DNA of 54,011 bases from Caecibacteroides pullorum. GTDB lineage: Bacteria; Bacteroidota; Bacteroidia; Bacteroidales; Bacteroidaceae. How positions within the stretch are numbered: position 1 is the first letter of the stretch; every line of letters begins with the position of its first letter. The notes under the pieces were generated by a model that ran no database searches, was not told the DNA's origin, and worked only from the letters and a program-made list of their open reading frames with translations. The stretch spans positions 1-54,011 of the forward strand of contig NZ_JAAZTS010000022.1 of NCBI RefSeq assembly GCF_019239235.1, written 5' to 3'. A program made the position numbers and the translations under genes. Shown here in pieces: positions 15,141 to 22,411 of the stretch.

Positions 15141-16101
15141 TGGCCGTTTGTTGACGCATGGGCTTAGGGCTATGTGTGCCGCCAATTTCCTGCTGTATGC
15201 CGCGGTGTACATGCTGCTTGGCGTGCTTCCGATGGCTTTGGCTGACGATGCAACGTGCATTTATCCGGCTTTTTTAGCTGGGATGTTGCTCGTAGGTCCC
15301 TTTCATGCCTATCTGGCCGACGCCTTTAAGCGGAAACATATTTTGTTGCTATCATACACAGGAGTTGGCATAACCATGGCTGTGGCATCGTATATCTACG
15401 AAGCTCATTACGCATGGCTTGCCCTGCTTCAAGGAGCCTGCTTTGCCTTGGCATCGGGAGCGGGAACCACCATCAGCATCGATATCACCCTATCGGGCCA
15501 TCGTACGTCAGGAAACATGCTCTTCGCCTTCTGCGGACGAGTAGGTATGGTTGCAGGACTGACAGCGGGAGCTTGGGGAATCGGCCATTATCCACTGGCG
15601 TGGCTGTCGTATGCATCTGCTCTGCTGTGTGCCATCGGCATCTTGCTATGTACTACGGTATATGTATCTTTCCGTGCTCCTATCGGTTTGAAGCTATGTA
15701 GTTTGGATCGGTTTCTGCTGGGGCGAGCCTGGCTGCCTGCACTCAATGTTGGTATATTGGCTTTTTCATTCGGTATTATTAGTTCATTTTTGACAGGCCT
15801 TTCTGCGTCCATAAGTTGGATATGGATGTTGCCCATGCTGGTACTTCCGCTGCTGACTCCGCTGTGGGTGAAAATGTTTGTCAAATTGTCTCACCATTGC
15901 CAGCGAGCTACAGGTAATATGACTTTCAACCTGCTGATGGATGGGGGACTAATAATTGGTATATGGACTATGTGCGTCATGAATAGCCAAGACAAAGTGC
16001 CGATAGGTGAAGACACGCTGGCGATAAGTGCATTGGTACTGGCGATACTTATGTTCGTTTTCGCTACACGCCCTTATTATAAGAAGAAACGGGTAAGATA
16101 A
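15121..16101 (+). CDS. MFS-like membrane transporter coupled to panB
   Basis: A 326-residue hydrophobic protein with about ten predicted membrane helices and a typical MFS loop between the second and third helices ([22 protein letters not shown], a variant of the DRxGRR loop). It is shorter than the usual 400-residue MFS member. Its ATG at 15121 overlaps the end of panB by 20 bases. That suggests a link to pantothenate or its precursors, but this is inference. Its last 25 bases overlap the convergent dgkA gene. The MFS assignment is likely, the substrate unknown. Confidence 0.75.
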   Translation: MRKNNIDGRLLTHGLRAMCAANFLLYAAVYMLLGVLPMALADDATCIYPAFLAGMLLVGPFHAYLADAFKRKHILLLSYTGVGITMAVASYIYEAHYAWLALLQGACFALASGAGTTISIDITLSGHRTSGNMLFAFCGRVGMVAGLTAGAWGIGHYPLAWLSYASALLCAIGILLCTTVYVSFRAPIGLKLCSLDRFLLGRAWLPALNVGILAFSFGIISSFLTGLSASISWIWMLPMLVLPLLTPLWVKMFVKLSHHCQRATGNMTFNLLMDGGLIIGIWTMCVMNSQDKVPIGEDTLAISALVLAILMFVFATRPYYKKKRVR

Positions 16102-16448
16102 GGTATAAAAATTATCAGCCCGACGACAATCGCCGCCAGAGCGCACACCAACACCGCTCCGGCGGCGATGTCTTTTACCTGTCCTGCCACGGGATGGTGT
16201 TGCGGCGAAACAAAGTCTACCAACCGTTCGATGGCACTATTGAAAAGCTCGGCAGCTATCACCATACCGATGCAAAGAACGATAGCAATCCACTCTCCCC
16301 GTGTGATGCAGAAGCACCAACCTGCCGTTACCACACAGACAGTGGTAATGAGGTGAAAACTGAGGTTCTGCTCTTTGCCTACGCAACTACGGATACCTTT
16401 CCAAGCATAGCCGAAGCTGCGTAGCTGTTTTTTGTAATCGTAATGCAT
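16077..16448 (-). CDS. dgkA: Diacylglycerol kinase (prokaryotic type)
   Basis: A 123-residue integral membrane enzyme that phosphorylates diacylglycerol (or undecaprenol in some bacteria) with ATP. The signature ELFNSAIERLVDFVSP, with the catalytic Glu, and KDIAAGAVL are clear. Three membrane helices are predicted: residues about 33-50, 55-70 and 95-118. It starts 8 bases after the stop of the RelA/SpoT homologue and is therefore co-transcribed with it. The 3' end overlaps the convergent MFS gene by 25 bases. Confidence 0.93.
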   Translation of the reverse strand: MHYDYKKQLRSFGYAWKGIRSCVGKEQNLSFHLITTVCVVTAGWCFCITRGEWIAIVLCIGMVIAAELFNSAIERLVDFVSPQHHPVAGQVKDIAAGAVLVCALAAIVVGLIIFIPYLTRFFL

Positions 16449-16456
16449 ATAAGAAG

Positions 16457-18673
16457 TTAGTTTCTCTCCACTTGTTTTACTCCTTTTACTGTTCGCAGTT
16501 TCTTGATAAGTGCTTCAAGGCGTCCTGTATCGCCCACCATGACGGTTAGAGTGCCCGAGAAAAGACCATCGTTCGAGTTGATGCCGATGCTGCGCAACGT
16601 GATACCCGTTTCCTTCGAAATGATGGAAGTGATGTTGGTCACAATACCTATGTCGTCATGGCCTACCACACGAAGGGTAATGGGATATTGTGTGCCTTCG
16701 CCCTTGCCGGCCCAGCGTGCCTTCACGATACGGTAGCCGAAACGGGCATGAAGTTCGGCAGCATTAGGACAGTCACAACGGTGAATCTTAATACCACCTG
16801 TCACGCTGACGAAGCCAAACACATCATCGCCGTAGATAGGATTACAACACTTGGCAAGCTTGAAGTCAATGCCTTTCAGGTTCTGGTCGATAACGAGTAC
16901 ATCCTCCTTGACCGAACCGTCTTCCGGCGTCTGAGGTTGCAGATTATATTCCTCGGCGCTGCGGTACTGTACTTCCTCGCGGATGTCGTTCTCGCGCTTC
17001 TGCAGTTCCAGATATCGGTCGATGATGTCGTTTACGTCCAATGCTCCATCGGCAATAGCCTGATAAAACTCAGTAACTACCTTGTAACCCATACGCTTGA
17101 TGAGCCGCATCATTACGGCTTCATCATATTCTATCTTTCGGTTTTTGAATTTACGTTCCAGCGTTTCGCGTGCAAAGGCTGTCTGACGGGATGCCATTTC
17201 CTTCAAGGCCTGGCGTATCTTGGTACGCGCCTTTGAGGTAGTAACGATATTCAGCCAATCCTGCTTGGGCGTCTGCGTATTCGAAGTCATAATTTCTACC
17301 TGATCACCACTCTGAAGCACCTGCTTAAGCTGCACATTGCGTCCGTTTACCTTGGCACCGATACACTTGCACCCCAACTTGGTGTGGATATGGAAGGCGA
17401 AATCGAGTACCGTGGCACCCTTACCCAGCTTAAAGAGGTCGCCCTTGGGCGTGAAGACAAACACCTCATCCTCATACAGATCCAACTTGAAACGATCCAT
17501 TGCCTCCAGGTCGCTATCCGAACTCTCAAGCGCTTCGCGTACCGAAGTCAGCCATTCGTCCAATCCGCTCTCTCCCTTGATACCTTTGTAACGCCAGTGG
17601 GCGGCCAAACCTCGTTCGGCTATTTCATCCATGCGTTCGGTACGTATCTGCACCTCCACCCATTTGCCTTCGGGGCCCATGACGGTGATGTGCAGTGACT
17701 CGTAGCCATTGCTTTTCGGTACGGACAGCCAGTCGCGCAGGCGTTTAGGATTGGGTTGATACATGTCGGTCACGATGGAGTAAGCCTGCCAGCATTCCAG
17801 TTTCTCCTTTTCCAGCGGAGAGTCTAGGATGACACGGATAGCAAACAGATCGTACACGCCTTCGAAGGGGCACTTCTGTTTCTTCATCTTCTGGTAGATG
17901 GAGTGGATGGACTTGGTGCGTCCTTTGATGTGGAACTTTAGTCCCGCTTCCTCCAGCTTCTTCTGTACCGGTGCAATGAAAGCAGCTATATAACGGTCGC
18001 GTGCAGCCTTGGTGGCATTCAGCTTATCCTTGATATGATAATAAACATCGTGTTCCGTATATTTCAGAGAAAGATCTTCCAGTTCAGATTTCAGTTTGTA
18101 TAAACCCAGCTTATGGGCCAACGGCGCATACAGATAAGCAGCCTCGTTGGCAGCCCGGCGACGTGCTTCGTCATTCTCGGCATCTTTAATCTGCCGCATA
18201 ATATTCACACGGTCGGCTATCATGATAAGAATAACGCGCATATCCTCGGCAAAAGAGAGGAGTAAATTGCGGAAATTCTCAGACTCAATGGTAGGACTTT
18301 TAGAATAAAGTTCATTTACACGAATCAGGCCACGAATAATGCCAGCCACGTCTTCACCATATTCGCGATGAATATCTTCAGCCGTACATTGCCCACTCCG
18401 TACGACCTCATGAAGCATCAGAGCCAGGATAGAGGCGCGTCGCATACCTATCTCTTCAGCTACAATCACAGCTGTCTGCATGTTTTTAATGACTGGATTC
18501 AACCCGAATACATCGCGTTGTAGGGCTTCTGTAGCGGCACAGGCCACAAGATGTGCTTTTAATTTACGGCAGTCGCCTGGTAGCAACGTGTCACCTGACA
18601 GTTGTAATAACTTGCGATAGAGGGGTATAAGCATCTGCTTTTCTTCCTTACTGAAGAAACGGTTTGTGTCCAT
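16457..18673 (-). CDS. RelA/SpoT homologue, long form with degenerate hydrolase domain
   Basis: A 738-residue (p)ppGpp synthetase with the full-length Rsh order: HD-like region (about 50-200), synthetase (about 240-370, with GRTKSIHSIYQKM, YDLFAIRVIL, NGYESLHITV, VEVQIRTERMDEIAERG and LAAHWRYKG), TGS (about 405-465) and C-terminal ACT. In the HD region the usual metal-binding HD is His88-Glu89, the following EDT is replaced by RSG, and the earlier ligand His aligns with Asn64; only the later Asp (IADRV, Asp154) remains. Loss of hydrolase activity is therefore likely, making it functionally RelA-like, while another Rsh elsewhere would degrade ppGpp. It is co-transcribed with dgkA. The -7-like box TAACTTTG lies about 30 bases upstream. 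Confidence 0.93.
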   Translation of the reverse strand: MDTNRFFSKEEKQMLIPLYRKLLQLSGDTLLPGDCRKLKAHLVACAATEALQRDVFGLNPVIKNMQTAVIVAEEIGMRRASILALMLHEVVRSGQCTAEDIHREYGEDVAGIIRGLIRVNELYSKSPTIESENFRNLLLSFAEDMRVILIMIADRVNIMRQIKDAENDEARRRAANEAAYLYAPLAHKLGLYKLKSELEDLSLKYTEHDVYYHIKDKLNATKAARDRYIAAFIAPVQKKLEEAGLKFHIKGRTKSIHSIYQKMKKQKCPFEGVYDLFAIRVILDSPLEKEKLECWQAYSIVTDMYQPNPKRLRDWLSVPKSNGYESLHITVMGPEGKWVEVQIRTERMDEIAERGLAAHWRYKGIKGESGLDEWLTSVREALESSDSDLEAMDRFKLDLYEDEVFVFTPKGDLFKLGKGATVLDFAFHIHTKLGCKCIGAKVNGRNVQLKQVLQSGDQVEIMTSNTQTPKQDWLNIVTTSKARTKIRQALKEMASRQTAFARETLERKFKNRKIEYDEAVMMRLIKRMGYKVVTEFYQAIADGALDVNDIIDRYLELQKRENDIREEVQYRSAEEYNLQPQTPEDGSVKEDVLVIDQNLKGIDFKLAKCCNPIYGDDVFGFVSVTGGIKIHRCDCPNAAELHARFGYRIVKARWAGKGEGTQYPITLRVVGHDDIGIVTNITSIISKETGITLRSIGINSNDGLFSGTLTVMVGDTGRLEALIKKLRTVKGVKQVERN

Positions 18674-18797
18674 AACGTGTTTTCTTTGATAGTTACAAGC
18701 GCAAAGTTAGTATTCTTTGTTTCAAATCATACGTTTTTCATACTAATTTTTAAAAGTTCTTCCTTGCAAAATCCTGCAAAAACAGGCAAACATAAAA

Positions 18798-18878
18798 CCA
18801 TCTCCGTACCTGCTCCGTACCAAGTCCACGTATAGGTACTTTCTCACGGAGAATGTACGGAGCAGATATGGAGCAGAT
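18798..18878. repeat. Family C iterated inverted repeat (about 11-base unit)
   Basis: CTCCGTACC and TGCTCCGTACC in tandem on the left (18800-18821) face GTACGGAGCAGAT and ATGGAGCAGAT on the right (18855-18878). The halves are approximately inverted, so the RNA can form a long imperfect hairpin. It lies between the 3' end of the HsdR_N-like gene and the start of rsh, both on the minus strand. Confidence 0.65.
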
Positions 18879-18893
18879 CATGGGAAGATAGGG

Positions 18894-19343
18894 CTAAAGT
18901 TCGTTGTAAGCAGGCACATCGGGTAGGAACTGATATCCTCCATTAACATAGTCCATACGACAACAATAGTGCTGGAGACCATTACTGACAATCAGATAAT
19001 CGACTTTCAATACCATATTGTAGCGTGTAATTTGGTCGAAAACAGCTTGAGTAATCTGTATTTCAGGTGCCTTATACTCTATAATCATGCGTGCTGACAG
19101 GTCACGACGGTAAAGTACGGTATCGCATCGCTTTCGTGTGCCGTTCAGTTGCACTTGTACTTCGTTGGCCATTAGTGCCTTAGGGTATCCTTTATGATTT
19201 ATCAGGAAATGAACGAAGTGCTGGCGCACCCACTCCTCGGGAGTCAGGGCCACATAACGGCGGCGAATGACGTCAAATATCACTCGTTTACCGTCGCGTA
19301 CGGCAATCTTGGCATCGAATACGGGTAGGTTCAGTGAAGGCAT
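18894..19343 (-). CDS. HsdR N-terminal domain-like (restriction-nuclease fold) protein
   Basis: A 149-residue stand-alone protein resembling the type I restriction enzyme R-subunit N-terminal domain (HSDR_N_2). It shows the PD-(D/E)XK-like order: EEWVRQHFVHFLI, later RKRCDTVLY (Asp) and MIIEYKAPEI (E-x-K), then QITRYN. No helicase or HsdM/HsdS genes are nearby, so it is not a restriction system by itself. In other Bacteroidetes I associate this small protein with the neighbourhood of holA; here holA is about 10 kb away. Function unknown; nuclease activity is inferred from the motif only. Confidence 0.78.
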   Translation of the reverse strand: MPSLNLPVFDAKIAVRDGKRVIFDVIRRRYVALTPEEWVRQHFVHFLINHKGYPKALMANEVQVQLNGTRKRCDTVLYRRDLSARMIIEYKAPEIQITQAVFDQITRYNMVLKVDYLIVSNGLQHYCCRMDYVNGGYQFLPDVPAYNEL

Positions 19344-19450
19344 GGGCAGTTTCTTTCCATTAATATACTATTCGTAGAGAAGACAAAAGTACAAAAAAGG
19401 ACGGAATTCAATATTCCGTCCTTGAAAAATACGTCAGTGTTTCTTTTTAT

Positions 19451-19834
19451 TTATTTCCGAACAGTATTGGAATTCTGATTATAAGCTTTGGCCACACACT
19501 TCCATTCTCCATCCATCTTCATCAGCAGCAGATAATCGGTAAAATCGATGCGTCCGCCCCATTTTTCTTCCAGCACACGGACAACGGCCAGCGTTTCTTC
19601 TACATCCACCACATCGATGCGCGCCTTGAAATCCTGTCCTGCACCTACGGTGTCCACGTTGTGATAGAATTGCTGAATACTGCCGTGCTCCAGTTTTCCG
19701 TCCAGATAGCCGAACAAGACGGCTTCGTCGATGAACAGTTCTTTGGCATAACTGCTGTTGCCTTCGGCTACACTTTTCACAAACTTCATGGCTGCCTTCT
19801 CCACAGCCTCATACTCTTCGATACTTGCTCTCAT
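19451..19834 (-). CDS. NTF2-like / putative lumazine-binding family protein
   Basis: A 127-residue cytoplasmic protein of the NTF2-like fold (Lumazine_bd_2 type): an N-terminal helix (VEKAAMKFVKSVAEGN), the YAKELFIDEAVLFGYLDGKLEHG segment and C-terminal strands ending in FTDYLLLMKMDGEWKCVAKAY. Members usually bind small molecules or act as ketosteroid isomerase-like enzymes; no activity can be assigned here. It is divergent from an HxlR regulator, and two copies of an ACCGAA-containing operator lie between them, so it is probably that regulator's target. Its promoter has the -7 box TACTTTTG (19878-19871). Confidence 0.75.
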   Translation of the reverse strand: MRASIEEYEAVEKAAMKFVKSVAEGNSSYAKELFIDEAVLFGYLDGKLEHGSIQQFYHNVDTVGAGQDFKARIDVVDVEETLAVVRVLEEKWGGRIDFTDYLLLMKMDGEWKCVAKAYNQNSNTVRK

Positions 19835-19902
19835 GATGACAAATGTGTTTTAACGGGTTCGTAACTGCCGCAAAAGTACATGGTAAGACTGGCTTGTGCA
19901 AG

Positions 19903-19942
19903 TACCGAAAAATTATTCATATACCGAAAAATTATTCGGTAT
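19903..19942. promoter_or_regulatory. Probable HxlR operator: inverted repeat plus a direct copy
   Basis: ATACCGAA (19921-19928), six bases, TTCGGTAT (19935-19942) is a perfect inverted repeat. A direct copy of its left side, TACCGAAAAATTATTCAT, lies 19 bases upstream (19903-19920). Copy 1 touches the predicted -33 region of the NTF2-like gene and the other lies just upstream of the HxlR gene's -7 box. Confidence 0.7.
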
Positions 19943-19966
19943 ATCCCAGTATTAGTGAGTTATGCA

Positions 19967-19974
19967 TATCTTTG
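19967..19974 (+). promoter_or_regulatory. -7 box for the HxlR gene
   Basis: TATCTTTG. Transcription would start near 19981, after the ATG at 19962, so the coding start must be 19986 or 20004. Confidence 0.6.
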
Positions 19975-20003
19975 TATCCGAATTAATGATAGAGCCTCCA
20001 AAC

Positions 20004-20369
20004 ATGTACGAAAGAAAAATCCCCGTTGATCTGGACTGCCCTTTACGCCTGACCATGAGTCTGATAGACTCCAAATGGAAATCGTGTATTCTGGACGAAC
20101 TGCGTCACCGTCCTTTACGCCCCAGTGAACTCCACAAACTGTTTCCCGAGGCTACACCCCGTGTGCTGGACATTCAGCTGAAGGAATTGGTGGAGGACGG
20201 ACTGGTATCCAAGACCATCTTTCCCGAACTGCCGCCACGTTCCGAATATGCCATCACGCCGTTGGGGCAGACCCTGATCCCGATTATCGACGCCATGATA
20301 GCGTGGGGCAACCGGAATGCGGATCTGTTTGAACGGAAGTATGGGAAGAAGGAAGAGAAAGGGCAATGA
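20004..20369 (+). CDS. HxlR-family transcriptional regulator
   Basis: A winged-helix regulator of 121 residues from ATG 20004 (MYERKIPVDLDCPLRLTM). The HxlR pattern is clear: CPLRLTMSLIDSKWK, ILDELRHRPLRPSELHKLF, then TPRVLDIQLKELVEDGLVS and the wing RSEYAITPLGQ. The Cys in the N-terminal segment is the one that is redox- or electrophile-sensitive in some relatives. It is divergent from the NTF2-like gene and shares with it an intergenic region with two operator-like repeats, suggesting autoregulation. ATG 19962 is excluded by the promoter position; 19986 remains possible. Confidence 0.88.
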   Translation: MYERKIPVDLDCPLRLTMSLIDSKWKSCILDELRHRPLRPSELHKLFPEATPRVLDIQLKELVEDGLVSKTIFPELPPRSEYAITPLGQTLIPIIDAMIAWGNRNADLFERKYGKKEEKGQ

Positions 20370-20379
20370 GTGCGGCATG

Positions 20380-21255
20380 TCATTTCCCCAACCGTATTTT
20401 TTCGTGATAGAAGTAATTGACCAGTACAGGCTTTCCCTTTTCCGAACGTCCGTAGGGCAGGTCGTTCACGCGGTAGGGATAGCCCTGCTCGGCGGCGTAT
20501 GACGAGATTTCCTTCTCCAGGCTTTGCCAATACTCAGTCCGTTTCCGGTTGTAGATGTCTTCGTACAGGGGGACGAGTGACGGATGCTTTTCACGGATGT
20601 AGTCCATGATGACACCTTTGAACTGACCGCGCAGATTGAGGTTCTCCAGCCAAATGAGGTCGGCAAAATCCTTTACACGCTCTATGATGGCCTTGACATC
20701 GGTTATGCCGGGGAAGATGGGCGAAACAAAGCATACGGTGCGGATGCCTGCCTCGTACGTCCGGCGCATGGCTGTCAGTCTGCGTTCGATGCTCACGGCA
20801 CGGTCCATGTCGCTGCGGAACTGCTCGTCGAGGGTGTTGACCGACCACGAAACGGTCACTTTGGGGAATCGCTTCAGCAGATCCAGATCGCGCAAGACCA
20901 GATCGGATTTTGTGCAGATCATGATTTCAGCCTGCGTTCCCTTCAGTTCTTCAAGCAGTCGGCGCGTGTTGCCGAACTCGGCTTCATAAGGATTGTACCC
21001 GTCCGTCACCGAACCGATGACAATCCGCTGGCCGTCATACTTATGCGGATTGCCGACGGGCTTCCAACGCTTGACGTCCAGAAACGTTCCCCAAGCTTCG
21101 GTGTGCCCCGTGAAGCGCTTCATGAACGATGCGTAACAATACTTGCAGGCGTGCGGGCAGCCCACATACGGATTGACCGAATATCCTCCGACTGGCAGCG
21201 ATGACTTGGTCATGATGCTCTGTACATCGATTGTTCTGATAATTTCTGTAGTCAT
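20380..21255 (-). CDS. Radical SAM protein, SPL (spore photoproduct lyase-like) family
   Basis: A 291-residue radical S-adenosylmethionine enzyme. The cluster-binding motif CPHACKYCYA (CxxxCxxC) is at about residues 34-43, preceded by VNPYVGC. Downstream it has the family's IVIGSVTDGYNPYE and the long-range features MICTKSDLVLRDLDLL and SWSVNTLDE. It resembles the SPL/Rv2578c-like group of uncharacterised radical SAM proteins. No substrate peptide or partner gene is adjacent. It is convergent with the HxlR gene, with ten bases between stops. Confidence 0.88.
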   Translation of the reverse strand: MTTEIIRTIDVQSIMTKSSLPVGGYSVNPYVGCPHACKYCYASFMKRFTGHTEAWGTFLDVKRWKPVGNPHKYDGQRIVIGSVTDGYNPYEAEFGNTRRLLEELKGTQAEIMICTKSDLVLRDLDLLKRFPKVTVSWSVNTLDEQFRSDMDRAVSIERRLTAMRRTYEAGIRTVCFVSPIFPGITDVKAIIERVKDFADLIWLENLNLRGQFKGVIMDYIREKHPSLVPLYEDIYNRKRTEYWQSLEKEISSYAAEQGYPYRVNDLPYGRSEKGKPVLVNYFYHEKIRLGK

Positions 21256-21384
21256 ATTATTGTTATATCTGGTTGACCGGTATATTCACTTTTTCTTTAA
21301 TACCGTTGCAAAGTTCGGAAAATTTCATTCATTCCTTTATGCCCTAAAATATGAAAGATATGCCATTTTGATAAATGGATTCCG

Positions 21385-21392
21385 TATCTTTG
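21385..21392 (+). promoter_or_regulatory. -7 box for the AraC-type regulator
   Basis: TATCTTTG lies 28 bases before ATG 21420 and downstream of the in-frame ATG 21375, which supports 21420 as the start. Confidence 0.5.
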
Positions 21393-21419
21393 CCGACAAC
21401 CTCATCCATCTCATTTATT

Positions 21420-22325
21420 ATGCAAAAAAAGAAGAATATCAATCCGTCGAAACTGGTCAATGTACCTTTCAGCAAGACACAATGTGGTGTGGATTTCTAT
21501 ATCAATACTGGTAACGGGAAAGAAATTTGCGGTGTGCTGACCGAAAATACAACGTTCAAGACCGATTTTTTCGAGTTTTTCTTTTTCCGCCGGGCCGACG
21601 GATTCCTTTTGCTGAACTCCAAGCGGATAGAACTGCATGACGACATGGTACTGCTTCTCTCTCCACACCAGCGGCAGGAGTGGCATGTCGACGAACGGGC
21701 ATTGCACTATACCTTTCTCATCTTTCGCGAAGACTTCATGCGTACGTTTATTGCCGACAAGTTTTTTGTCTACCGTCTGCTCTATTGCTATCAGACCGAC
21801 ACGCCACCCTATTTGTCAGTTTCCCAGGAAACCTTCGACGAATACATGAGGTTCTTGGGAAAAATCAAGCAGGAACTGCTCCATCCCACGGCAGATAGCT
21901 ACAATCTGATAGTGGCCGTCCTGTATTATCTTCTGCTGGTCATCAACCGTGAATATGCTTCGGCCTACCGCCTGCCGGTCGACGTACCCAAGAACCATTA
22001 CGCCTATCAGTTCAAGGACCTGCTCGAACGGCATATCTACGACGTGCAGCGGGTTGCCGAATATGCCGAGATGATGCACGTCAGCCGCGTTACCCTGAAC
22101 AATGCAGTGGTGGCCCAGTTCGGCGTTTCCGCCAACCACCTGCTGAAACAACGGCTGCTGGAAGCCCTGAAGAACGACTTGCTTTTCACCGACTGCACTG
22201 TCAGCCAGCTGGCCGACAAATTCCATTTTTCGGATCCGAGCCATCTGATGCGTTTCTTCAAGCAGCAGACCGGTAAAACCTGCTCCCAATATCTGTCGGA
22301 CTATAAAAACGGGGTGTATGAATGA
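21420..22325 (+). CDS. AraC-family transcriptional regulator
   Basis: A 301-residue protein with an N-terminal cupin-like sensor domain (FFEFFFFRRADGFLLLN, then DDMVLLLSPHQRQEWHVD) and a C-terminal pair of helix-turn-helix motifs (VAEYAEMMHVSRVTLNNAV and SQLADKFHFSDPSHLMRFFK, then GKTCSQYLSDYK). It is transcribed alone, just upstream of and convergent with the outer-membrane gene at 22412. Whether it controls the GLPGLI/outer-membrane module or a distant target cannot be told. Start 21420 is preferred to 21375 because of the promoter position. Confidence 0.9.
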   Translation: MQKKKNINPSKLVNVPFSKTQCGVDFYINTGNGKEICGVLTENTTFKTDFFEFFFFRRADGFLLLNSKRIELHDDMVLLLSPHQRQEWHVDERALHYTFLIFREDFMRTFIADKFFVYRLLYCYQTDTPPYLSVSQETFDEYMRFLGKIKQELLHPTADSYNLIVAVLYYLLLVINREYASAYRLPVDVPKNHYAYQFKDLLERHIYDVQRVAEYAEMMHVSRVTLNNAVVAQFGVSANHLLKQRLLEALKNDLLFTDCTVSQLADKFHFSDPSHLMRFFKQQTGKTCSQYLSDYKNGVYE

Positions 22326-22411
22326 TGTAAGACAATGCCGGACGGTGGTTCTTATAATTGTACAAGACTTTTACATTCTACAAAAAAAATGGATTTTCCA
22401 TTGATAAAGGA

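Noticed and set aside
18894..19343. A type I restriction-modification system
   Set aside because: Only a small HsdR_N-like domain is present; no methylase, specificity or helicase genes are nearby.
19962..20003. Upstream ATG for the HxlR gene
   Set aside because: It lies within or before the predicted -7 box, so it would not be transcribed.
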